From Anthopleura xanthogrammica (lineage: Eukaryota > Cnidaria > Anthozoa > Actiniaria > Actiniidae): a DNA stretch of 64,000 nucleotides. Position numbers and translations under genes: made by a program. Below the pieces are notes generated by a model. The model searched no databases and was not told the DNA's origin. It worked only from the letters and a program-made list of their open reading frames with translations. The stretch covers positions 15,535,291 through 15,599,290 of the forward strand of contig OZ025206.1 in the NCBI GenBank assembly GCA_964019055.1, read 5' to 3'. Each line of letters begins with the position of its first letter. Positions within the stretch are counted from its first letter, which is position 1. Positions 10,034-19,785 of the stretch are shown piece after piece.

Positions 10034-13000
10034 ACATCGCTTTTGTTCATGCATATTCATTTTTTTTTTGTCTAAAATTTATATTTTTGGTTAAAATTTT
10101 CACAAGAAAACCGTGAGGATAAGGTCCTTAAAAATTGCCCAGTAAAAAGGTACAAACTCGCAAAGCATTAGATTTAGCATTTTCATAAAGAGTTCCCGCG
10201 CCATAAAAAATTGGCATTAATAATGCAACGTTTGCATATTTGATCAAGCAAGGCGCGGTCAGACAGTTCAACATCAAGGTATAAAATCGATAAATTCTCC
10301 CCAATTAGCAATCTAAAAACTACATATAGGTAACAGGAAGCAAGGGATGAGGTCAGTATCTGACGGCTGTCAAATCCTATTTGGCGGTTTTTCCGATAAG
10401 TGTTGATACGATATCAGTACGCGGGTACGAACATTCAAAGTTCCGCTAAGTTGATGTACCTCCAATCACATGCTGTGAAGTACGTAGATTAATCAACTTT
10501 ATGCGTTAAAACATTTTGAACAAGTATAACTCTTGAATTCTTTCTCTTTCTAATTTTTTAGATTTTTTTTTTGAGTTCAAAACGCAGCAAACAGACTTTT
10601 CGCCGTTCGATCATACCACTGTCATGTGAAATTCTGTTTGGCTTGGTTCCATTTTATCTTCCTTCCTTTCAATGTTTTGACTAGCATTCATTTAAGTAAT
10701 CACAAGGCTTGATTAAAATTTAAAAGACTAAAAAAGGTAACGCGTTCCAAATAAAGTTGTACAGTTCTGGTCTAATGGGCTACTGGGTGTGGCGTCGAAT
10801 GGTTGCATCCTACTATAGGGTGGATGGAACACAGCAACAACTGAATTTCATCACCTTGTAAGTTATCGATGGTATTTAAGTGGCGTAATTCAAAAAGCCA
10901 ATAGTAATTTAACACCAAATAAATACAAAAGCCGTGAAGGTTTATGCTAATCATGTTTTTGTTTGCTTGAAGACAACAATTGACATTTAATGCAGGGGTT
11001 TAAGTGCAATTTATGTTCACTTGTGTGGCCGTTATATCCATCGTCCTCAATCCCAGCAATTCTGGATCGTGTTCTGTTAGAAATTCCAGAAGGATTTAAA
11101 GATAAAGAAGATCATATGTGATGTTTTCGTTGTCATGAAACCCTAAATCTTTTGGCAAAGTATACCCGCATTTGAGACTAATATTCCTGTAGGTAAGGAG
11201 AATTTCATCTTTAATCGCAATTAAAACGACCATTTCTTCTGCTAAAACAACACAAAGTTTTGCAATTTCTTTCATATGTATAGCAATATTATGCCTACAA
11301 CGATGACTAAATTTATTTTAGGTGAGATCAGATGTCGAGATTAATAGGCTCTGATTGGGTAGTAATACTTCCGTCAAAGATTGAGGTGTAGATTCTCACT
11401 AGGGGACCATTGACCCTGGTCATAGTCAAAGTTTGAGAAGAGTTCAGGTCTGTCGACTATCGCTTGTCTTCAGTTGTATGAATAACGATCTGCCGTTCCT
11501 TTGGTTTAAAAACCTATGGCTTAAAAGAAAATGTCTCGTAGAATCCCCAAGGTATGTCGTATTTATTGTAAAACTCAATTAGCAAAATTAGACTGTTTAA
11601 CTTAGCTACTCGAGCACCTGAAACGTTCAATATTGGGCCACGAACGCTTGTTGTATGTCTACTCTTGCTCAACGGTTTTCACGCTCCCGTTAGTAGTGGT
11701 TTCACTCGTTATTGTATCTTTAGCTAGTATTTTGTCACCGCACTTGATTGTAGCTGGTTTAGAAGGGCTTCTTATCTATCTTGGATCGATCTGAAATCTG
11801 TTTTGATAACGTGTTAGTTTAATTCTTGCGAGGGAAGCGCAGTAGTGGCACGACAATCAATCGCAGATCGATTGAGATTAAATCATTCGAGAACTCCTGC
11901 TTGCTTTATTAGAAATTCGAATTATTAGAATTCAATCTTGGCAAATAAATATTTTTCTTGTTATTATTATCCTTTTGGTTAAAGGTATGACCATTTAATA
12001 AGAAGTGCAATTGACATTTGCTAATTCATTCAAAATACAAATGGTGCTTGAAATTTGTAAATTCATTTACAACAGCTTAATATCTTACCAACCTCCATAC
12101 AACTTTATGGTTTTACATAAAAAAAACAGTTTAAGGGGCTTTTAAACAGCCTAAAAACTATATAGGCCTTACAAGAAAGATCCCTTGAGCATAAATCGTA
12201 AGATCAGACTTGTATTGAAAACTTGGTTTAATCTGTAAAAAAAATATCTTTCGGCGTTACGCGTCCATAATTTAAGCTTATCCATTTTACTATTCAATTG
12301 TCCTTGTTTTATTTACAGGTAAGTGTTTTTATGACTTCGTTAGACTAGAGGCTATGGCCTGTACGTACAAGGGAAAGTTTTTTATTCATAAGTTCTGCGC
12401 TTCGATATTTTTTAACTTCAAGTAAGCTTTTAAAGCTTTACTGTAACCTTATGTGTACATTGTATAACTAGAAAGCTTAATTATGTACATAAAGTTATAC
12501 AGGAATGGTTTTGCTTTTTCAAGAAAAACTGAAAAAGTTTCGATATTTATGATTTTCAATGGAAACAGTTACCTATTGTGTATTTCGTTTCCTGAGCATT
12601 TCTTAAACTCTTGTATTTATTTAAGCTTACAATTGTATAGTCATTACAGAATTTTTATATTTATTTCTATCTGAAATTAGTTACATTATAAGCTTACAAA
12701 ATACTGAATATTTTTAAAAGCAGCTCCCTCTCTCTGTCTGTTTTTATTTTCTGAAGAATTTTTCAATTAGACACTGACAGCTGTTTTTAACTCGCAAACA
12801 GTATTATATAGTAGTCAAGCCCTAAGGCTAATTCAGCTCATAGCAGCAACTGCTAAGTGACATTTATTTACTGGCTAAAAATAGAAGAAAAGTGACAAAG
12901 TAAATGACCATATTTAAAGTTTGCTTTCTTATTTGGTTGGTGCATGTCCAAAGAAAAACAAGCTAGGGAGGTTTTTCGCTTGACTTGCTTGGAGAACTAT

Positions 13001-14303
13001 TCATATGGAATAGACGCTAGAGCATAAATTATTATTTTTCTGTTCTATTGTTTTAAGTTAGTAGTATTTCATTTGCTTCAATTTGTTGGTGTTATGATAT
13101 CTTACTTGGGACACAAAGCTAAGATAATCAAATACTTGAGCATTGACAGTATAATATTCAGCAGATGGGTTGGTCAATGTTCAAACATTTGTAGGGTCAT
13201 GTGGGTTAACATGTTAGTCCTCACTTCAAAAATTCAGACATTAACAGTCGTCTGGCATAGCTTATGTTTCATATTTAAAAACGACCCTTTTAGTGTATTA
13301 CTTTCTAAAATTAATTATGTGGTCAGCTGTTAATAAACAAAAAAGGGTTCTTTCAAAAGCTCCAAAATAGTAAATCTTAAATATTTAAAAGTGTTTAAGC
13401 AGTTTAATTCTTTTCATTTTATTCATAAGTTGTGTACACGCCATTCTAGTCACACTTCCGTTTGTCCGAGCATGCGAGTATGTACAAGGTATCATATCAG
13501 AGAGCATGCCCCCTGCACTCGTTGACAAGACAAATACTTAAGTAAATGTGTGTGTGTGCTAAATACCTCCTGTATATATATAGGGGGATATATGTGTCTC
13601 AAGGTTATCAGGGACAGATTTTGGTATTACAATGAGAAGGTAATTGGTAAGAGATCTTGAACTTTTTTTACTATATTTCACACCAAAGGCACCAAAGACC
13701 AACCCTCATCACTAGTTAAGCACCAGCTTGACATTAGGTCAACACTCAAAATGCCTATTGGCTCCAGAAAATCTCTTTTGGTTCACTAGGCTTTTAATCC
13801 AGATGACACCAAAAATAAATGAGGTCCTTGTTATGACTGCAAATATATTTTGGCTTGGCTTGACTGTCATCTAGATACTATATATTTTTATGATCAAAAC
13901 CAAGCTGGCTAATGAGAACAATCTTCTGTCATCAACTGTGACAGAATTTGAAAAACTGTCTTCAACACGTAATTGAATCTAAGAGCTGTTTTGTCTTTGG
14001 TATTAAGATAGAATGAATTCATGTCAAAAAAGAACAATCGTGGCTGATAAGGATCTTGGCATACATCAGTATAATCAGTTCTAACTTCAGATGCTAGGCA
14101 ATGAGCTAGTAAGTCTATAATTCTAGTAGCCCAGAAGAATAATCTACTAGTCTAGATATTTAGTAATCCAAAATTCTAATTTTCACTAGCCAGGAGCAAA
14201 GATTTAGATAAGTCCCAGACAGCCTGACTAGTGGACTAGCATAAGTGTCAAACACTGTAAATAAAATTCAGTTATTTAAAAAAAAAAATTATTCTTATTG
14301 CAG
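10034..14303. other. Intergenic / probable 5' intronic region upstream of TMEM198
   Basis: No coding exon could be supported here. The region is AT-rich. It contains a (TG)n tract near 13547, AT-rich low-complexity DNA near 14150-14290, and AG|GTAAG sites at 11191 and 12318. Because the TMEM198 start codon directly follows a splice acceptor, at least one untranslated leader exon must lie upstream, possibly here. A candidate donor CCAAG|GTATGT is at about 11551. Confidence 0.4.
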
Positions 14304-17300
14304 ATGATGCTTTTAATGTTAGTCACTTTAACAGTGACTGTTGCTGCCAATACCAATAATACAACAGCTAATACCACCAGCCCAAGTAATGAGACCACTC
14401 CAGAACAAATGCCAATGAGATGCCCAGAGTTTAAAGTCTATGCCGTCAACAACACATTGAATATTCCCTATACCATAACATGCTGTATTGCGATTGTGTG
14501 TGCTTTCTACTTTGCATTATTTGGTAAGTAAATGTTAGATAAGATAATTAAGTTAGATAATCACTACTGCCATTTTCATAAACATGCAAGCTCAGTAGCT
14601 GCGAGCTGCAGCTGAAATTTGTTTTTTCGCTCCCGTGAATCAAAAAAAAAACACTCCTTGTTTTTAGATGGGGTAGCACTAAATAGCCAGTGGCTAACAA
14701 ACCTGTGGCCCTCGTTCCATGATCGAATTGGAATTTAGAAGTTGATTTTTGTGGATTGAGGAAAACCGGAGAACCCGGAGAAAAACCCTCGAAGCACAGG
14801 AGAGAACCAACTAGAAACTCTACTCACATACAACATTGAGCCTGGTGGGACTCGAACTCGGGTCATCTTGGTGAGAGGCGAGCACTCTATCCGCTATGCC
14901 ACCTGTGCTTCCCTATTTCCCAAAAATACTTATAATTTTTGACTGGCGGCATTGAAAAGCCAAATTCCAATGGGCAACTTGCAACTACAGAGTTTGCATG
15001 TTTATGAAAATAGCAGTAACATCCATTACTAAATAAGCAAAATTTGAAAATGTGACTCACTGACATGTGTGCTTTAGTTAGATCATGAAAAGCTTACAGA
15101 GTTTACAGATTTGCCATGCATTTGACAAGAATGAAAGAATCATTGAGCTGTGAATGGTTCATTTGGGCCATCCTGAAGGGGTATATGGAATAGATCATAG
15201 GGAATAAAAGAAAAGATCAAAACAGTTGTCATATTATGGACCTGATTTAGAGGGGAAGGGTGGGTTAGCTAATACCCACCAGCTTTGGAAGTGCAGTCTT
15301 GTGTTTTATCCTCAAATATCAAAACTAAAAGTCAAATCACAGAAATCAATGTACTGTCTATTTGCATGTGTGTTGGAATAATGACTATAGACACCTATTA
15401 TATGTAGAGCATATGTATGAAAGGGGAAGAAGAAGTAGTTACCTGAGTACTCACCAAGTAAATGAATAAAATTGAGTATCTAGCTTTTGAGTGCCATTGT
15501 TTTGACCTTTAATGCATGCCACTATAGTTATTGAATCTCGAGTCACAAAATATTACAAATTCCCCATTGTTCTGACAGTTGCTATAAAATCTTTATCCAT
15601 CAGGCTACAGAGGTTTTAAATTCAGTTTATTTTTGGTTGGCTTCATATTTGCTACCTTAATCACATTCGTCATCCTCAATGACCACACAACCCTTCCCCT
15701 GTGGGGCTTGATTGCTGTTTCTCTAGCAGTTGGACTATTCTGTGGCCTCCTTACAACCTTTGTCATCTACTGTGGTTTGTTTCTGGGTGGATTCTCTTTT
15801 GGATTCTTCATTGGTATTTTTATATTCTACATTGTGCATTTGTTTATTCATATCACCATCAAGTGGATTCCATTCGGCATTCTTCTCTTTTTGAGTCTTG
15901 TTTTTGGAATCCTATCCCTGCGGTTCCAGAAACCTTTGTTTATTCTCTCAACGTCGATGCTTGGAGGGGTGCTTGCAACTGGTGGTGTTGACTATTTTGT
16001 GGAAGGGTTTGTGCTGCTAGATTTCACATGGAAAAGAATAGTCGCAAGTGATGGACAAATAACGTGCTGGGTTACCTGTGTGGTTTTGGCTATCTGGCCA
16101 GTACTTTTTATTATGGGGAACTTAATTCAGTTTGTCAAGACAGGAAAAACATTTAACCACTTAGCAGGTACTGGAAAATATTTTTAATCTATTTAGATCA
16201 TTTTGCTTCATAGAGTACAAACACTAAAAGCATGCAACATAAAATTATAGTACTAAATAGTGATATTTTGTTCTAATTCTATTGTTTAATTAGTACCATT
16301 TAGTACTAAATAGTGATAAGTTTTGCACACTTTTAGTGTTTGTACTCTAGTTTTGTTTTAGATCCTTAAATGTCCAATCTTTGTGGAAGCACAAAGTGCA
16401 AAAGGTTGATGTACAGTCAGTGTAACTTGGCGTTTGATTGTGATACAATTGAACAATATAAAGAAGAAGCTTCTTGTTGATACATTACGATATGAAATTT
16501 AATGATAAAATTAGACATTGTTGATGATGTTTCAAACGTCTTTCTGTTTTCGACTTGATAATGAAGTTTCAAACAAGTATCGTCTAATTTTATGTTAAAT
16601 TTCATATTGTGATTTATCCCACACCATAGAAAATACAGCCAATCAGCAAGCAGGAAAGCCATTGTATATTTGACGGTATTTCACTCTTCCTTCCCATCAT
16701 GCAATGCACATTGAATCTACGCATTTGTATTTTCTACGGTTTTGGGATAAAATGGTTATACAATGGTTTCTCGTGGCATACCGTGGATATCCCACTCGTC
16801 ACTTGTATTTTCTTTGTATACAAATTCGCCTAAAGGCTCGTGTGTATACTACAAACTACAAGTGACTCGTGTGATATTCCACGGTATGCCACTCGAAACC
16901 ATTGTATAACTAGTATGTAGCAATGGAACAAAAAATGTAAACTATTTTGTCAAATTACAAATCACCAATAGTTTCTTTCACAGTTCCCTGTGCCATCTTG
17001 AAAGGTAGCCGTTCACCTTAAGTTTGTATCAAAGCAACACAAATGGTGAGCTTGCAATGTTAGAGACCTTTTTTAACACCTTGGACAATTATTCACATAT
17101 CTCTATCATTGCAAGCTCACCTTTCATCTTGCTTCGATGCAAAGGCAGGACTACCTTTCAAGATGGCACAGGAGACTGTGAAAGGGACTGCTGATATACA
17201 TACACAGTTATACAGATTGAAATGTTCAAGAACCATTTAGCTAGACATGATCATGTATCATGTAAACTGTAGAAGTATGCTAATTGATACATTTTGTTAA

Positions 17301-17851
17301 TATGCTGTGTGTTTGATATCATTGGTCCTTCTAGGTAAAAACAGTGTCTCATTGCAAGGAGAAGATAAAGCCATGCAAAGATATCGCAGTCTAAATATGA
17401 ATGGAGATGTTGTGGCTAAGGTAATTTAACTTTTAAATCTTGATAGTACATAGATTACTTTTCCCAGGGGGACTCCCATATATAATAGACACCCCCCCCC
17501 CCCCCCCCCCCCACACAGTTTTTTACCTGCACTGAACTATTTCTTTTAACGTGGACTATATGCACTAATACTTTTCTTACTAAATGATATAGCAGCAAGG
17601 TGTTTGATCTCATTTATATGATGATCCCCACTTAACTTATACAGAGCATAATCTGGATCCTGAGGCCTTCACATATGTATTTTTAATTGAAATCTCTGTG
17701 AATCATTATTAATTTTGTTAGTTCCCTTTTCCCTTAAGACTCATTCAAATAACGTTTTTCTTTTCTTTTTTGTAATTCTCTAATAATAATTGTTGTTTAT
17801 TCACAGTCCTATTACCAAGGAGAGGAGCCAGGCAAAGCAACAGAGGTTTAG
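14304..17851 (+). CDS. TMEM198: TMEM198-like multi-pass membrane protein (DUF4203)
   Basis: Four exons, 14304-14523, 15604-16167, 17335-17420 and 17807-17851, join in phases 1, 1 and 0 across GT-AG introns to give 304 residues. Residues 1-15 are a hydrophobic signal-like segment. Residues 16-50 are Thr/Asn-rich with several N-x-T sequons, so this tail is probably luminal or extracellular. From about residue 55 to 255 there are about seven hydrophobic helices, including GYRGFKF (74-80) and glycine-rich helices typical of the TMEM198 family. The last about 45 residues are hydrophilic and probably cytosolic. Vertebrate TMEM198 has been reported to bind LRP6 and promote its phosphorylation in Wnt signalling. 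The ATG lies immediately after a good acceptor (TTATTGCAG), implying an upstream leader exon. Introns 1 and 2 are filled with transposon relics; intron 3 holds a 21-bp C run. Confidence 0.85.
14562..15021. mobile_element. Degenerate MITE split by a SINE, TMEM198 intron 1
   Basis: The left arm (14562-14632) and right arm (about 14950-15021) are inverted repeats: ACTGCCATTTTCATAAACAT on the left corresponds to ATGTTTATGAAAATAGCAGT on the right, and similarity continues for about 70 bp. The interior contains a reverse-oriented SINE, so the SINE inserted after the MITE. Confidence 0.65.
14700..14915 (-). mobile_element. tRNA-derived SINE, reverse orientation, nested in a MITE
   Basis: On the minus strand the head (14910-14844) reads like a tRNA: GTGGCATAGCGGATAGAGTG for box A and GAGTTCGAGTCCC for box B. 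The body continues leftward through the CTCCGGGTTCTCCGG segment. It is embedded between the arms of a MITE inside TMEM198 intron 1. Confidence 0.7.
16213..16347. mobile_element. MITE with GAGTACAAACACTAAAAG ends and TA duplication
   Basis: The left GAGTACAAACACTAAAAG and right CTTTTAGTGTTTGTACTC ends are perfect inverted repeats, flanked by TA on both sides (16211-16212 and 16348-16349), consistent with a Tc1/mariner-type non-autonomous element. A direct TAGTACTAAATAGTGATA repeat occurs inside. Confidence 0.75.
16485..16613. mobile_element. MITE (ATATGAAATTTAA inverted repeats)
   Basis: The left ATATGAAATTTAATGATAAA and right TTTATGTTAAATTTCATAT arms are inverted repeats extending through AATTAGAC. 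The element lies in TMEM198 intron 2 and directly abuts the next one. Confidence 0.65.
16613..16752. mobile_element. MITE (TTTATCCCAxACC inverted repeats)
   Basis: TTTATCCCACACCATAGAAA on the left pairs with the reverse complement of GTATTTTCTACGGTTTTGGG on the right. It is sandwiched between two other inverted-repeat elements. Confidence 0.6.
16755..16910. mobile_element. MITE with about 54-bp inverted repeats (GTTATACAATGGTTTC ends)
   Basis: The left arm starts GTTATACAATGGTTTC and contains GGCATACCGTGGA. The right arm is its near-perfect reverse complement, ending at GTATAAC. The arms cover about two thirds of the element, so the transcript would fold into a long hairpin. Confidence 0.75.
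16970..17189. mobile_element. MITE with long inverted repeats (CACAGTxxCCTGTGCC ends)
   Basis: The left CTGTGCCATCTTGAAAGGTA and right TACCTTTCAAGATGGCACAG arms are perfect inverted repeats. Lower similarity continues inward (GGTGAGCTTGCAATG and CATTGCAAGCTCACC). No target duplication could be assigned. Confidence 0.75.
17492..17512. repeat. 21-bp poly(C) run in TMEM198 intron 3
   Basis: An uninterrupted C run next to a GGGGGACTCCCATAT segment also seen near 7541. It is probably part of a dispersed repeat; its exact length may be unreliable in the assembly. Confidence 0.5.
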
Positions 17852-19439
17852 TACATCCTGGATACACATCCATTACTAATGACTATGTTGGTATATTAAT
17901 TCTCTGGCTCTGGACCTTTGATATCCAGAAGGATTTAAAGGATAAGAAGGTCAAAAGGATTAAAATAATACACAACCAAGGTGTAATGTTCTTATGCAGT
18001 CAGTATGAAAGCACAGCCATTCTTGATCACACAATTGATCAACAACAGTGACATCAATAAGTAAAGCATATACCCCAGCCTTATACAAACCAGGGCTCAA
18101 AATAACAGCCGGTCAACGGTCACTGTCCGGCCAAATTTGGTACTTGACTGGTCAAATACAGTTTTGAACAGACATGTTGACTGGTCGTATTTGAAAAAAA
18201 ATAAAATGAAATATCATACACCGGACATCTTGACCACTATATGACTGGCCGTTATTTTGAGCCCTGCAAACGTCAGTAAATTTGTTGATTTTCAAAAAAG
18301 TTTTCTTTGCCAATATATCACCTGACATAATAAATCTTTGTAGGGTTACCAAAGTAAAGGTACTCTTTCTAGTGCTGGTATTGGTTTATTCCTTAGTGTT
18401 CAGCTGTTCAAGAAACTCTCAGATTGTGTTTTATCAGTTCTTAAAGCATGAGGTTATGCCTGATGCTTTTAGACCTGATAAAACACTCCTCCTCTCTTAT
18501 TAAACAGTACGTAAAATACAGAATTAAAAAGCATAAGCCATTTTAGATACCATTAGGTGTGAGGTAATCTTTTTAACAATTTATGTAAATAGAATAGTAC
18601 AGCATTATTGAATCTGAATTATTATTATTGTACAGTAAAAGCAGTGTTAGCTAAAAAGTTCAGGAGGTCATTTTCTTGTCAGTTGGATGGCAAAAATCCA
18701 AGTCATTTAAATGTGCTATAGTGAGAAGTACTGAAAATCTTTACAATTCTGCCAAATTTAGTTTGAGATTATTGTAAACCTAAAAATGACTTTGTTTGCT
18801 ATCCAGCACAGCAGAATATGGTTACTTGACTGGCTGGAGATGTGTTGCCTTTTGTAATGAAATATTATGAATACATCTACAGAATAACATGCAGCTCATA
18901 ATGTCAATATGATATTATAGGATTATGTAATTTAGATCATTCTATAGAAAAGGAATTGTTTAGCTAAAATATTTTGTATGACTGAAGTCACAGTCTGCAC
19001 CATCACATTACAAAACTGACAACATGTATGGATCAGCCTATCACAAAGTGTACATGACGATCAACATCACAGCTTTGCTGCACAATATATTTTGTGATTA
19101 TCACACCAGTCATGCAAAATCTGCATTGATATAATATCAAGTTAACTTGGATAATTAAGTCAAACATTTAAAAAAAATTTAAAAGCCTATAATCTATTTC
19201 ATCGAGCCCACTTTATATCTCATAATTTGCATGTAAACCCAAGTACACTATATATGGTATTGTACTTAAAATAATTGGGGAAATAAGGTATTAGCTTTGA
19301 GCTTTGTAGTACATACAGTAATTAATTCCACCAATGATAATGTATAATGTGTATATAGATAAAATTCATTAAAGAAAATAGCTGATAAAAAGTTAATTTT
19401 TATAATTGTGTCTTAGTTTCATTCAAAAGATGCCAGTTC
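17852..19439 (+). other. TMEM198 3' UTR / downstream flank
   Basis: AT-rich sequence between the TMEM198 stop and the satellite edge. Apart from the MITE at 18091-18266, I see no gene or element. The start is presumably 3' UTR. No canonical AATAAA stands out at a convincing position, so the transcript end is unknown. Confidence 0.4.
18091..18266. mobile_element. 176-bp hAT-like MITE with 5-bp target duplication
   Basis: The left end CAGGGCTCAAAATAACAGCC and the right end, reading CAGGGCTCAAAATAACGGCC on the minus strand, are inverted repeats. Both sides carry CAAAC (18086-18090 and 18267-18271), a 5-bp duplication as reported for the hAT5 group. The ACTGGTC motif recurs inside. Confidence 0.78.
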
Positions 19440-19785
19440 TGAGATTTTTATAATTTATTTATATTTGGGGATCCCTCTAGGTCTGAGCTGAATTTGACTG
19501 AAAACAACTGCAAAGTTCTTAGGCATTAGTCAGTGAAGTGAGAGAGAATCTCCCAGCAAGGATTTAGCTTCAAAAACATTTCAGCCAAAATCGCCCAAAA
19601 TAGAGATTTTAGATGTACCTGCAGCATGGGTGCAAATTTCATTTTTGGGATACCTCTAGAAATGAGCTGAAATTGACTAAAATCAAATGTAAAGCACTCA
19701 GACATTAGTCAGAACACCAAGAGAGGGTCTCTTGGTAAGTTATTAGCTCATAAAATATTTTTGCAAAATGGGCCAGAATTTAAAT
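19440..19785 (+). repeat. Diverged edge monomers of the satellite array
   Basis: Two degenerate units start near 19455 and 19621. Each has a GGGATxCCTCTAG segment, GAGCTGAAxTTGACTxAAA, AxGCATTAGTCAG-type sequence and a CCAAAAT-type block. These align in order with CACTGAAATCAATTGG, GATGTTACTCAG and CCAAAATGGGCCC of the main monomer. They are much more diverged than anything inside the array, as expected at a satellite edge. Confidence 0.65.

Noticed and set aside
9726..10037. 103-codon frame on the minus strand
   Set aside because: It runs through a hAT MITE and a poly(G) run (proline string) and has no coding signature.
13073..13333. 86-codon open frame upstream of TMEM198
   Set aside because: It starts at a non-ATG codon, has no recognisable domain, and its length is expected by chance in AT-rich DNA.
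14844..14910. Functional tRNA gene on the minus strand
   Set aside because: Same reason: the tRNA-like head of a SINE embedded in an intron.
15701..15991. 96-codon frame overlapping TMEM198 exon 2
   Set aside because: Out-of-frame shadow of the membrane-protein exon; the other frame has the conserved helices and matching splice phases.
16417..16662. 81-codon frame on the minus strand
   Set aside because: It falls across two MITEs in an intron.
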